A DNA stretch of 52,070 nucleotides. Source: Oscillospiraceae bacterium (lineage in GTDB: Bacteria; Bacillota; Clostridia; Oscillospirales; Ruminococcaceae). Location: NCBI GenBank assembly GCA_017460955.1, contig JAFTZY010000065.1:1-52070 (forward strand), given 5' to 3'. How positions within the stretch are numbered: the stretch's first letter is position 1; every line of letters starts with the position of its first letter. Below, piece after piece: positions 36,497 through 44,559 of this stretch. The position numbers and the translations under genes were made by a program. The notes beneath the pieces are model-generated. The model ran no database searches. It was not told the origin of the DNA and saw only the letters and a program-made list of their open reading frames with translations.

Positions 36497-37462
36497 ATGA
36501 TAGAGGTCAGAAACCTGACGAAGCATTACGGCGATAAAAAAGCAGTCAACGATATCAGCTTCACCGTGGAGGACGGGGAGATCCTGGGCTTTCTGGGGCC
36601 GAACGGCGCCGGGAAGTCCACGACCATGAATATGCTCACCGGCTACATCTCCTCCACCTCCGGACAGGCCCTCATCAACGGGGTGGACATCCTCGAGGAC
36701 CCGATCAAGGCCAAGTCCTATATCGGCTACCTGCCGGAGATCCCGCCGCTGTACCTGGATATGACGGTGCAGGCCTATCTCAATTTCGTGTTCGATCTGA
36801 AAAAATGCAAGCTGCCAAGGCGCTCCCACCTCAAGGACGTCATGACGCTGTGCAAGATCAAGGACGTCGAGGGCCGGATCATCAAGAACCTGTCGAAGGG
36901 CTATAAGCAGCGTGTGGGACTGGCACAGGCACTCATCGGCAACCCGCCGGTGCTCATCCTCGATGAGCCGACCGTCGGTCTCGACCCGAAGCAGATGGTC
37001 GAGATCCGCACGCTCATCAAGCGCCTGGGGAAGAATCATACCGTGATCCTCTCCTCCCACATTCTCTCGGAGATCCAGGCCGTCTGTGACCGTGTCATCA
37101 TCATCAACCACGGCGTCGTGGCCGCCGATGACACCGCCACGAACCTCTCGAATGAGGTCACGACCGATCACCGCATCATTGCCCGCATCGACGGTCCGAA
37201 GGCGGAGATCCTCCAGGCCGTGCGTGCCATGGAGGGCGTCGAGTATGTCCGCGCCGACATGGAGCGCGAGCCGGGCGTGTATGAGTACGAGATCGAGGCA
37301 CAGCCCGGACAGGACATCCGCCGGGCGCTCAATGCCGTGACACGCGAGCACGGATGGGACATCCTGACACTGCGCACCATGGAGATGACCCTTGAGGACA
37401 TCTTCCTCAAGATCACCATGGGCGAGAACGTGCAGGCCCAGAAGCCGGAAGGGAGGAAGTAA
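36497..37462 (+). CDS. ABC transporter ATP-binding protein (GldA-like)
   Basis: A 321-residue ATPase: Walker A GPNGAGKST at 34-42, signature NLSKGYKQRVGLAQAL, Walker B LILDEPTVGLD. The C-terminal extension after about 220 is typical of GldA-like ATPases. It is the first of four genes in close order (36497-41427). AAGGAGG is about 11 bases before the ATG at 36497. Its substrate is unknown; in Bacteroidetes the same set supports gliding, but similar sets are common in non-gliding Firmicutes. Confidence 0.9.
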   Translation: MIEVRNLTKHYGDKKAVNDISFTVEDGEILGFLGPNGAGKSTTMNMLTGYISSTSGQALINGVDILEDPIKAKSYIGYLPEIPPLYLDMTVQAYLNFVFDLKKCKLPRRSHLKDVMTLCKIKDVEGRIIKNLSKGYKQRVGLAQALIGNPPVLILDEPTVGLDPKQMVEIRTLIKRLGKNHTVILSSHILSEIQAVCDRVIIINHGVVAADDTATNLSNEVTTDHRIIARIDGPKAEILQAVRAMEGVEYVRADMEREPGVYEYEIEAQPGQDIRRALNAVTREHGWDILTLRTMEMTLEDIFLKITMGENVQAQKPEGRK

Positions 37463-37465
37463 GGT

Positions 37466-38170
37466 ATGGGTGCGATCTACCGCAGAGAGATCGGGGCGTT
37501 CTTTTCATCGAGCATCGCCTATGTATTCTTAGCTGTATTCTATGTGTTCTCGGGGTATTTCTTTTCCCTGAACAATCTGGCCACGGGCTCTGCCAATATG
37601 GCGGGCGTGTTCTCGAACCTGTTCCTGGTCATCATCTTCCTCATCCCGATCCTGACCATGCGTCTGTTCAGTGAGGAGAAGAAACAGAAAACCGAGCAGG
37701 GGCTGCTGACGGCCCCCGTATCCCTGACCGGGATCGTGCTGGGCAAGTACTTTGCCGCACTGACCCTGTTCCTCATCGGCGTGAGCATCGTGTTCATCTA
37801 CGGGGTGATCCTGAGCCTGTTCGGGACCGTCGCGTGGGTGACGCTCGTGTCCAATTATATCGCCCTGCTGCTGCTGGGTGCGGCCTTCATCGCGGTGGGA
37901 CTGTTCGTGTCCTCCCTGACGGAGAACCAGGTGGTCGCAGCCGTGGGCGGCTTTGTGGTGCTGATGCTTCTGTACATGATCGATGTGATCGCATCGGCCG
38001 TGCATGTGTCCTGGCTGCAAAGCCTCCTGTACCAGCTGTCGTTCTATTCCAGATATTATGAATTCACCTGCGGCATTTTCAACCTCTCGAGCGTGCTGTT
38101 CTATGTGAGCACGGCCGTGCTGTTCAATTTCTTCACGGTACGAGTGTTTGAGAAGAGACGCTGGAGCTGA
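37466..38170 (+). CDS. ABC transporter permease (GldF-like)
   Basis: A 234-residue integral membrane protein with about six segments, MGAIYRREIGAFFSSSIAYV, and the ABC-2 type pattern (NLFLVIIFLIPILTMRLFSEE). It follows the ATPase by 3 bases. It would form the channel of this exporter. Confidence 0.88.
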   Translation: MGAIYRREIGAFFSSSIAYVFLAVFYVFSGYFFSLNNLATGSANMAGVFSNLFLVIIFLIPILTMRLFSEEKKQKTEQGLLTAPVSLTGIVLGKYFAALTLFLIGVSIVFIYGVILSLFGTVAWVTLVSNYIALLLLGAAFIAVGLFVSSLTENQVVAAVGGFVVLMLLYMIDVIASAVHVSWLQSLLYQLSFYSRYYEFTCGIFNLSSVLFYVSTAVLFNFFTVRVFEKRRWS

Positions 38171-38188
38171 GGGAGGTGCGCTTAAAAC

Positions 38189-39826
38189 ATGGCAGATACA
38201 GAGAATGAGAAGAAGCAGGAAGCGGCCGGAGAGCCGGCTTCCGATGTCACATCCAAGGAAACGAAGGCGCCCGGGGAGAAGCCGAAACGCAGGATGAGCG
38301 CGGCAGCCAAAAAGCGCCTGCGCTACGGGGGCGTTGCGACCGCCATCACCTGCGTGGTCGTTGCGATCGTGGTGCTCGTGAATGTGCTGGTGGGCGTTCT
38401 GGTCAAGAAATATCCGCTCAAGCTGGACCTGACCGAGAATGCAATGTATGAGATCTCGCAGGAGACCATCGACTATCTCCAGAAGCTTGACCAGGAGGTG
38501 GACTTCACCGTTCTAATGGCCGAGAGCAATTTCCAGACCAGCGGCACCTATTATAAGATGGTCGGGGAGATCCTCGAGCGCTATACGCAGTACAGCGACA
38601 GGATCGACCTGCGCTATGTGGACCCGAATACCAATCCGGACGTGGTCAGCGCCTATCAGGCCAATTACTCCGGCTCCCTGACACAGGGCGACATCGTGAT
38701 CGCCAACCACAGTGACCCTTCCAAGCTGCGCGTGGTCAGCATCGGCAATCTGTTCGCCTACGACCAGGAGAAGTACTACTATTACTACTACTACGGCTCG
38801 TATTCCCTCGAGGACTGCATCACGGGCTTTTCCGGCGAGCAGGACCTGACCGCAGCGCTGATGTTCGTTACCGATGCGGATCCTGTCACCGTGGGCGTAC
38901 TGGCCACGGCCAACGGACAGCCGCTCTACAATTCGCAGTTCCATGCGGCCTCCCTCAATGCCTATGTGCAGACCCTGTCGCGCAACGGCTATGACGTGCA
39001 GACGATCGACCTGTACAGTGACAGCTTTGATGCGGACAGCTTTGACATGCTCCTGCTGCCCGCTCCGGTCAATGACCTGACGACATCGGCCGTGGAGCAC
39101 CTGTCGGAATTTCTGTACAACGACGGCAATTACGGCACGAACCTCATCTATATCGCCGACTTCTCCCAGGGTGACACGCCCAACCTCGACGAGTTCCTGA
39201 GCACATGGGGCATCGCCGTGAACAAGGAGATCGCTTTTGAGGGGGACCAGAAGGCCGCCCAGCAGGTGACGCTGTCCATCGGTACGGCTGCCGTGCCGGT
39301 CGCCTCCATCGTCGATGAGACCTACAGCACCGGTCTTGCCAATACCGCCCTTCCGATCGCAGCCCCCCTGTGCCGCACGATCGACCTTCTGTGGGATTCC
39401 CAGTCCGGCGGTATCACGAGCACCCTGCTCAAAACCGGGGATTCGGTCTACCTTGGCAAGATGGGCGAGAAGGCAGAGGATGCGGATACGACACCGGTCG
39501 GGGAACAGACGGTCATGGCCGTGTCCACACGCCGCGACAACAGCTACACCTCCCAGAGCAGCATTCTGGTCATGGGCGGTATGCTGATGACGGATGCCAA
39601 CCTCCTGCAGGATGCCTCCTTTAACAACGCACAGTACCTGATGAGTGCGGTCAATGTCCTGAGCGGCAAGGGCAGCAGTCTCATCATTTCCTCGAAGGAT
39701 CTGACACAGGAGAACCTGAATCTGACCACTGCCGACGTGCGCAGCATCAATATCGTGATCTATCTGATCCCGTTCATTGTCGTTGTGATCGGCGTTGTGG
39801 TATTCGTAAGGAGACGGAACAGATGA
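38189..39826 (+). CDS. GldG-like membrane protein (ABC_transp_aux)
   Basis: A 545-residue protein: cytoplasmic charged N-terminus (1-48), one membrane segment (about 51-73), a large extracytoplasmic GldG/ABC_transp_aux domain, and a C-terminal membrane segment (about 519-540) followed by RRRNR. A run of seven Tyr occurs at residues 196-202, encoded by repeated TAC/TAT. In Gld systems this protein partners the permease. It overlaps the next gene by four bases. Confidence 0.85.
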   Translation: MADTENEKKQEAAGEPASDVTSKETKAPGEKPKRRMSAAAKKRLRYGGVATAITCVVVAIVVLVNVLVGVLVKKYPLKLDLTENAMYEISQETIDYLQKLDQEVDFTVLMAESNFQTSGTYYKMVGEILERYTQYSDRIDLRYVDPNTNPDVVSAYQANYSGSLTQGDIVIANHSDPSKLRVVSIGNLFAYDQEKYYYYYYYGSYSLEDCITGFSGEQDLTAALMFVTDADPVTVGVLATANGQPLYNSQFHAASLNAYVQTLSRNGYDVQTIDLYSDSFDADSFDMLLLPAPVNDLTTSAVEHLSEFLYNDGNYGTNLIYIADFSQGDTPNLDEFLSTWGIAVNKEIAFEGDQKAAQQVTLSIGTAAVPVASIVDETYSTGLANTALPIAAPLCRTIDLLWDSQSGGITSTLLKTGDSVYLGKMGEKAEDADTTPVGEQTVMAVSTRRDNSYTSQSSILVMGGMLMTDANLLQDASFNNAQYLMSAVNVLSGKGSSLIISSKDLTQENLNLTTADVRSINIVIYLIPFIVVVIGVVVFVRRRNR

Positions 39827-41427
39827 GTGAGCAGTTGGATGACCGGCAGAAGCTGCAGCAGCAGGCCGAGGAGGAAATGGAGGGCATGGATTTCTTTGCC
39901 GATGCCCCGAAGCCTGCGGCAGCGGCGGCGGAGAAAAAGGGACTCTCGAAGAATACAAAGCTTTTGATCGGCACGGTCTGCGTGCTGGCCGTGCTCGGCG
40001 GCACGCTCACCTGCGTGCTTCTGCTCGGGCGGAACAGCGGCACCGGGGAGGACTCCGGCGTGGACAGTGAAGCGCTCTCACAGATGCTCGACGGCGACGA
40101 CGCCGAGCAGATCATGCTCAACGAGGAGGTCGCAGAGGATGTGACCGGCATCGACATTGACGGCGCCTCGCAGTTTTCCGTCACGGTCGCCCGGGACACG
40201 GAGACGATGACATGCAGCATCAAGGGCTTTGAGGGGATCCCCCTCGACCAGTCGCTGCTCTCGACGCTCGTCAACAACGGCAGCGAGCTCTTTGCGATGG
40301 AGCACATCGAGGATGATCCGGCCGACCCTGCCAAGTACGGACTCGATGCCCCGGCAGCGGATGTGACGATGCATTACAAGGACGGGACGGATTTCTCGTT
40401 CCGTGTCGGCACCGCAAAGCCCCTCGATACGACCTACAGCTATGTGGAAACGGGCGGGACGGTCTACCTGGTCAAGGCCTCGCTCGTGGCCAATTACCAG
40501 AAGAAGGATACGGATTTTGTGAGCACCACGCTCCTCGAGGAGCCGCCGCAGGAGTCCTATCCGATCGTGGAATCGCTCACGCTCGAGCGGAAGGACCTTG
40601 ACTATACCGTGCTGATCGAATACGATCACGAGAACGCAGACAACGATTCCATCGGCGGCACGGCAGCCACCCATGTCCTGCGCGAGCCGATCTTCTCGTA
40701 CCTGAGCCCGGATAAATCCGTGGATGTGACCAACGGCATGTTCGGCCTGAGTGCCCAGGAGATCACCGCCATCCACCCGGATGCGCAGACCATTGCAAAG
40801 GCCGGCCTTGACGATCCGTTCTGCACGGCCGTGATGGAATGCGATGACGGGAACACCTACACGCTCACCATCGGAGACCGGGACACCCTCGAGGACGGCA
40901 CCGCCGTGTACTACACCATGCTTGAGGGCACGGATGTGCTCTATGCCGTCTCGGCCGAGGATGCTGTGTGGGCAACGGTGCTGCCGGGGGACATCACCTC
41001 CGCCAATATTTTTGCGACCTATGTATGGAACATCGCCACGCTCGATGTCACTGCCGATGGGGAATCCCTGCATTTTGAAGGGGAGGGCTCCGACCAGGAG
41101 AGCTACACCGTGACAAAAAACGGCGAGACCTGTGATACCGAGCGCTTCCGGACCTTCTTCCGCTTTTTGCTGAACATCTACGGCGAGGAGCTGTGCATCG
41201 GTGAGGCGCTGCCCGACCGTGCGCCGGATGCGAGCATCCACATCACCACGCAGGACGGCCGGGAGGACTACACCGTGGACATCTACCGGATGGAGGGTCT
41301 GCGCAGCATGATCGCCTACAACGGCGTACCGAGCTATCTGATCCGGACCTCCTGCCTGGATACCCTCGCGGAGAATATGCGGATCTTTGATGATACGGAG
41401 AAGGAATTCGCCCTGACCTGGCAGTAA
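39823..41427 (+). CDS. DUF4340 membrane-anchored protein
   Basis: A 534-residue protein with one N-terminal membrane segment (about residues 46-68) and a long extracytoplasmic domain of the DUF4340 type, repeating a motif in which a substrate-like beta sheet binds (DAPAADVTMHYKDGTDFSF is an example). DUF4340 proteins often follow GldG genes. Function unknown; likely a lid or partner for the exporter. Overlap of four bases with the previous gene supports an operon. Confidence 0.85.
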   Translation: MSEQLDDRQKLQQQAEEEMEGMDFFADAPKPAAAAAEKKGLSKNTKLLIGTVCVLAVLGGTLTCVLLLGRNSGTGEDSGVDSEALSQMLDGDDAEQIMLNEEVAEDVTGIDIDGASQFSVTVARDTETMTCSIKGFEGIPLDQSLLSTLVNNGSELFAMEHIEDDPADPAKYGLDAPAADVTMHYKDGTDFSFRVGTAKPLDTTYSYVETGGTVYLVKASLVANYQKKDTDFVSTTLLEEPPQESYPIVESLTLERKDLDYTVLIEYDHENADNDSIGGTAATHVLREPIFSYLSPDKSVDVTNGMFGLSAQEITAIHPDAQTIAKAGLDDPFCTAVMECDDGNTYTLTIGDRDTLEDGTAVYYTMLEGTDVLYAVSAEDAVWATVLPGDITSANIFATYVWNIATLDVTADGESLHFEGEGSDQESYTVTKNGETCDTERFRTFFRFLLNIYGEELCIGEALPDRAPDASIHITTQDGREDYTVDIYRMEGLRSMIAYNGVPSYLIRTSCLDTLAENMRIFDDTEKEFALTWQ

Positions 41428-41478
41428 GCCACGGTCCACCCTGCCGGTATGCGCCGGCAAGAAAAGGAGCTTTGAGAG

Positions 41479-41757
41479 ATGGAACAGTTCATGACCTATA
41501 AGGGCTACCCGCTCGTCCGCAAGGGCAATGATATGTATTTCGGCTATATGAGCGACCCGTATGTGGTGATGCTGCAGGCCGAGCAGACCGCCGCCGTGCA
41601 GGGCATCGAGGTGGCCGCCAAGGTGCGTTTCTACCAGATGTCCACGAAGGAGGGGCTCAACCCGATCGAAGCGATCGTCAAGAGCGGCGAGCGCGGCAGC
41701 CTGTACGACGCACTCGACGTCGCTGCCACCTGGCTTGACAGAGCCAACAAGGAGTAG
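41479..41757 (+). CDS. Small uncharacterised protein upstream of tmk
   Basis: A 92-residue soluble protein, MEQFMTYKGYPLVRKGNDMY, with a likely alpha/beta fold and a conserved-looking SLYDALDVAATWLDRANKE end. No family is recognised. It follows AAAAGGAG by ten bases and ends 3 bases before tmk, so the two are probably co-transcribed. Confidence 0.7.
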   Translation: MEQFMTYKGYPLVRKGNDMYFGYMSDPYVVMLQAEQTAAVQGIEVAAKVRFYQMSTKEGLNPIEAIVKSGERGSLYDALDVAATWLDRANKE

Positions 41758-41760
41758 GAC

Positions 41761-42411
41761 GTGGGCAGGCTGATCGTGATCGAGGGGCTTGACGGATGCG
41801 GCAAGAGCACGCAGCTTAGCGCCATGCAGGAGCGTTTCCCGGCTATGGGCTTTCTGAGCTTTCCGGACTATGCCTCCGACAGCGGCAGGCTCGTGCGGCA
41901 GTATCTGGACGGCGCCTTCCCGGAGCCGGATCCCGTCCACAGTGCCTATTCGGCAAGCTCGTTCTATGCCATCGACCGGTATGTGAATTACAAGCACTTC
42001 TGGGAGGCGGAGTACCGCAGCGGGGGGCAGTTCCTGTCCGCCCGGTACACCACCTCGAACGTCATCTACCAGATGACCAAGCTCCCCCGCGGCGAGTGGG
42101 AGGCCTACTGCCGGTGGCTGTACGATTACGAATATGGCAAGCTCGGCCTGCCAAGGCCGGATGCCGTGATCTTCCTGGACGTGCCCGTGGAGGTATCGCA
42201 GGGACTGCTGTCCGGCAGATACGGGGGCAATGAGCAGAAAAAGGACATCCACGAATCGGATACCTCCTACCTGCGTGCGTGCCGTGAGGCCGCCATGTAC
42301 GCCGCCGCCCGGGAGGGCTGGCAGGTGCTGACATGCTGCGAGGGGGAGAGGATGCGCCCCGCCGGTGAGATCTCCGAGGAGCTTGCCGGGAGGATCGGGA
42401 GCGTGCTGTGA
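41761..42411 (+). CDS. tmk: Thymidylate kinase
   Basis: A 216-residue dTMP kinase starting with GTG (41761). The P-loop EGLDGCGKST is at residues 8-17, with IDRY and a C-terminal lid region. It phosphorylates dTMP to dTDP. It lies outside the usual context with holB and recombination genes. The family is slightly unusual in the substrate region (RYTTSNVIYQMTKLPRGEW), so another deoxynucleotide kinase role cannot be ruled out. Confidence 0.88.
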   Translation: MGRLIVIEGLDGCGKSTQLSAMQERFPAMGFLSFPDYASDSGRLVRQYLDGAFPEPDPVHSAYSASSFYAIDRYVNYKHFWEAEYRSGGQFLSARYTTSNVIYQMTKLPRGEWEAYCRWLYDYEYGKLGLPRPDAVIFLDVPVEVSQGLLSGRYGGNEQKKDIHESDTSYLRACREAAMYAAAREGWQVLTCCEGERMRPAGEISEELAGRIGSVL

Positions 42412-42430
42412 GCGTCCTGAGAACGATAGC

Positions 42431-42470
42431 AAAACCGGAGCATTCCAAAAGCGGGATGCTCCGGTTTTTT
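42431..42470. terminator. Bidirectional terminator between tmk and the XRE gene
   Basis: A 16-bp stem AAAACCGGAGCATTCC / GGGATGCTCCGGTTTT (one wobble pair; 42431-42446, 42453-42468; loop AAAAGC) is flanked by T-runs on both strands. It serves tmk on the plus strand and the convergent XRE gene on the minus strand. Confidence 0.9.
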
Positions 42471-42492
42471 GTATGAGAAAAGTATACGGTGT

Positions 42493-42831
42493 TCAGCGGG
42501 AGCGCTCCTGCTCGGAAAGCTCTGAGATCAGCTGCTCGACCCTGCCCTTGTGCCGCTCCGAGAGCTGGCGGAAGCTTTCGAGAAGCGCAAGCTCGTCCGC
42601 GGACAGCTGCGGCCTGCCGATGCCCTGCTGGAAATTGGTCAGCCCCGCGATATAATCAAGGCTGACATGGTAGAATTCCGCGAGGACCACAGCGAAATCC
42701 AGCGGCACCGTATGCTTTCCCTGTTCGTAATTCGTGTAGGTGGTCTTATGCATATACAGCCGCCTGCAAAGCTCCTCCTGTGTCAGATCATGATCCTCCC
42801 GCAGATCCCGTATCCGTTGGTAATGCTGCAT
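42493..42831 (-). CDS. XRE family transcriptional regulator
   Basis: A 112-residue protein with an N-terminal helix-turn-helix (LREDHDLTQEELCRRLYMHK near residues 8-27, TTYTNYEQGKHTVP) and a short C-terminal helical part (SADELALLESFRQLSERHKG). Start MQHYQRIRDLRED at 42831 is chosen because AGGAGG is 8 bases before it; another ATG two codons up is only 2 bases away. It is divergent from the membrane protein gene, and inverted repeats cover both promoters, so it probably controls itself and its neighbours. Confidence 0.9.
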   Translation of the reverse strand: MQHYQRIRDLREDHDLTQEELCRRLYMHKTTYTNYEQGKHTVPLDFAVVLAEFYHVSLDYIAGLTNFQQGIGRPQLSADELALLESFRQLSERHKGRVEQLISELSEQERSR

Positions 42832-42866
42832 AACCATATCCTCCTGTATGTGTGCAATCTGACAAT

Positions 42867-42895
42867 AGTATACCACAAATCGTGTTTTTTTATTG
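42867..42895 (-). promoter_or_regulatory. Promoter of the XRE gene
   Basis: TATACT (42867-42872, minus strand) with a weak CAATAA 17 bases upstream (42890-42895). Half of an inverted repeat overlaps the -10 box. Confidence 0.6.
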
Positions 42896-42919
42896 ACAAA
42901 GTACAATGAATGTGGTATA
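42869..42919. promoter_or_regulatory. Paired operator-like sites over both divergent promoters
   Basis: TATACCACA (42869-42877) and TGTGGTATA (42911-42919) are perfect inverted copies. Each covers the -10 box of one of the two divergent promoters. They fit a regulator that binds both sides, most likely the XRE protein. Confidence 0.55.
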
Positions 42920-42921
42920 AT
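42893..42921 (+). promoter_or_regulatory. Consensus promoter of the VanZ-like and DUF4352-like genes
   Basis: TTGACA (42893-42898) and TATAAT (42916-42921), 17-base spacer: perfect consensus. Confidence 0.9.
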
Positions 42922-42928
42922 AATTCTC

Positions 42929-42950
42929 AAATACAACAAACGTTGTATTT
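42929..42950. promoter_or_regulatory. Perfect palindrome at the transcription start
   Basis: AAATACAAC and GTTGTATTT with a 4-base spacer (42929-42937, 42942-42950): a perfect 9-bp inverted repeat starting at the expected transcription start. A repressor bound here would block the gene. The XRE protein is the likely ligand. Confidence 0.6.
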
Positions 42951-42979
42951 AAAGATCAAACAACTGAGAATATACCGAT

Positions 42980-43468
42980 ATGAAACGTTCTGCTGATCTC
43001 TTACTGAGTGTTCTCCTTCTGTTACCGGGTGCCGGGATCTATCTGACGATGAACCAGGATACGGAGCTGTTCCGGTCCCTGCTTGGCGGATATGCGATCC
43101 CTGTATTCAGCACCGGTCATGCATTACTTGATCGTCTGCTCATTTGCTATGGTGCCGATTTTTTCTGGGCAGCCTCCTTTGTGTTTGCGATCCAGAGCAT
43201 TGTACAGGTCCCGTATACCCGTGCGGTGCTGCTGATGCTGTGCTCGGTACTTGGTACAGTAACGGAAGTGCTGCAGAAAGTGCATTTGTTCCGGGGAACA
43301 TATGATGTATTGGATATCGTCGTTTTTTTCATGGGGACCATATTTTCAGTCATGATCGTATACCAGAGGGGGAGATACTATGCAATTCAAACCAATGCAC
43401 AGGGCTGCCGGTATCCTGATAATGACCGGCGTATTTCTGATGATGGCCGCAGGAAGCGGTTCCGATGA
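42980..43468 (+). CDS. Small membrane protein, VanZ-like
   Basis: A 162-residue protein with about four membrane segments; the segment VTEVLQKVHLFRGTYDVLDI resembles the VanZ signature, in which such sequences end in a membrane-embedded aspartate. Family assignment is weak. Its last 29 codons lie over the start of the next gene in another frame (89-base overlap), which is unusual; the end of this protein (basic, RISDDGRRKRFR) could be an artefact. No strong ribosome site is seen before its ATG. Confidence 0.55.
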   Translation: MKRSADLLLSVLLLLPGAGIYLTMNQDTELFRSLLGGYAIPVFSTGHALLDRLLICYGADFFWAASFVFAIQSIVQVPYTRAVLLMLCSVLGTVTEVLQKVHLFRGTYDVLDIVVFFMGTIFSVMIVYQRGRYYAIQTNAQGCRYPDNDRRISDDGRRKRFR

Positions 43469-44408
43469 CAATTCAACTGCCCAAAAGGTAGGAGAGGTCG
43501 AACAGACTGTGAGCAGTGCGGATGAAGAGAAGGAGAAAACACCGCAGCCCGACGGTGACGAAGCACCGGAGGACAGTGTGACGCAGGAGGAAGCGGATGC
43601 ACCGCAGGAGGCGTATCATGTTGGTGACATCCTGAAAACGGATGCACTGGAGATCGTCTACAAGGCCAGTGGGTATTATGTCAGCGACAATGAGTTCATA
43701 CAGCCCAAGGAGGGGAACCAATACATTTTTATTGAGCTGTATTGCACGAACATCGGTGATTCGGATCAGTCGATCGACTCCTACAGCTTTACATGCTATG
43801 CAGACGGGTATAGCTGTGAATCCACCTATTTTTCGGATAATGACCTGTCAGCCTCTCTTTCGCCCGGACGTTCCGCGAGCGGGATCGTGGCCTTTGAGGT
43901 GCCGCAGGATGCATCCGATATCCAGATCGAATATGAATTGGATCTGTGGTCGGAGGAGAAGGCAGTCTTTGTGTTCGAGGGGGACAAGGATTCAGGATTT
44001 GAGCCGGAGGCAGATGCAGCTGCATCCGAGTCCGCTTTCCATGCAGGGGATATCGTTGAAACAGATGCGCTTCGTATTGCCTATCTGTCCTGCGGGGAAT
44101 ACACCGGTTATAATGAGTTTGACCCGCCCAAGGATGGATATCATTACGTGTATTGCGAGCTGGAATTTGAGAATATCTCCGACAACGACCAGTACGTCAG
44201 CTACACGGAGTTCGACTGTTTTGCAGATTCCTCCAGCTGTGAAGCATATTATGGGACGGATGATCTGCTGGATGCCACCATTTCCCCGGGACGCAAGGCA
44301 AAGGGAACCGTGGCCTATGAGGTCCCGCTGGATGCGCAGACCGTGGAATTTGAATTTCTGACCAATCTGTGGACTTCGGACCGCATCGTATTTGCCTGCC
44401 AGCCCTGA
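43380..44408 (+). CDS. Secreted protein with two tandem DUF4352-like domains
   Basis: A 342-residue protein with a signal peptide (hydrophobic ILIMTGVFLMMAAG) but no lipobox Cys after it. An acidic linker leads to two copies of one domain, about residues 78-198 and 219-340: HVGDILKTDALEIVY / HAGDIVETDALRIAY, then SPGRSASGIVAFEVPQDA / SPGRKAKGTVAYEVPLDA. They resemble the telokin-like DUF4352/DUF5067 domains of surface proteins. Function unknown. GAGGGGGAG precedes the ATG. Confidence 0.8.
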   Translation: MQFKPMHRAAGILIMTGVFLMMAAGSGSDDNSTAQKVGEVEQTVSSADEEKEKTPQPDGDEAPEDSVTQEEADAPQEAYHVGDILKTDALEIVYKASGYYVSDNEFIQPKEGNQYIFIELYCTNIGDSDQSIDSYSFTCYADGYSCESTYFSDNDLSASLSPGRSASGIVAFEVPQDASDIQIEYELDLWSEEKAVFVFEGDKDSGFEPEADAAASESAFHAGDIVETDALRIAYLSCGEYTGYNEFDPPKDGYHYVYCELEFENISDNDQYVSYTEFDCFADSSSCEAYYGTDDLLDATISPGRKAKGTVAYEVPLDAQTVEFEFLTNLWTSDRIVFACQP

Positions 44409-44450
44409 GTAGTCCCGGAATGTCCGGAATCCCCGCAGCACGATAACGAC

Positions 44451-44487
44451 AACGATCCCCCGGCGTATCATACACCGGGGGATCGTT
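44451..44487. terminator. Terminator between the DUF4352 gene and the ABC permease
   Basis: A 13-bp stem AACGATCCCCCGG / CCGGGGGATCGTT (44451-44463, 44475-44487); the loop itself contains GTAT/ATAC. There is no T-run on either side, so termination strength is uncertain. The genes on both sides converge here. Confidence 0.65.
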
Positions 44488-44559
44488 CTCATATGCGCAG
44501 GACGGCTCCATGAAATGCTTTACGGCAGTCCGTCCGCTGCCTGCCATACTTTGTCACTC

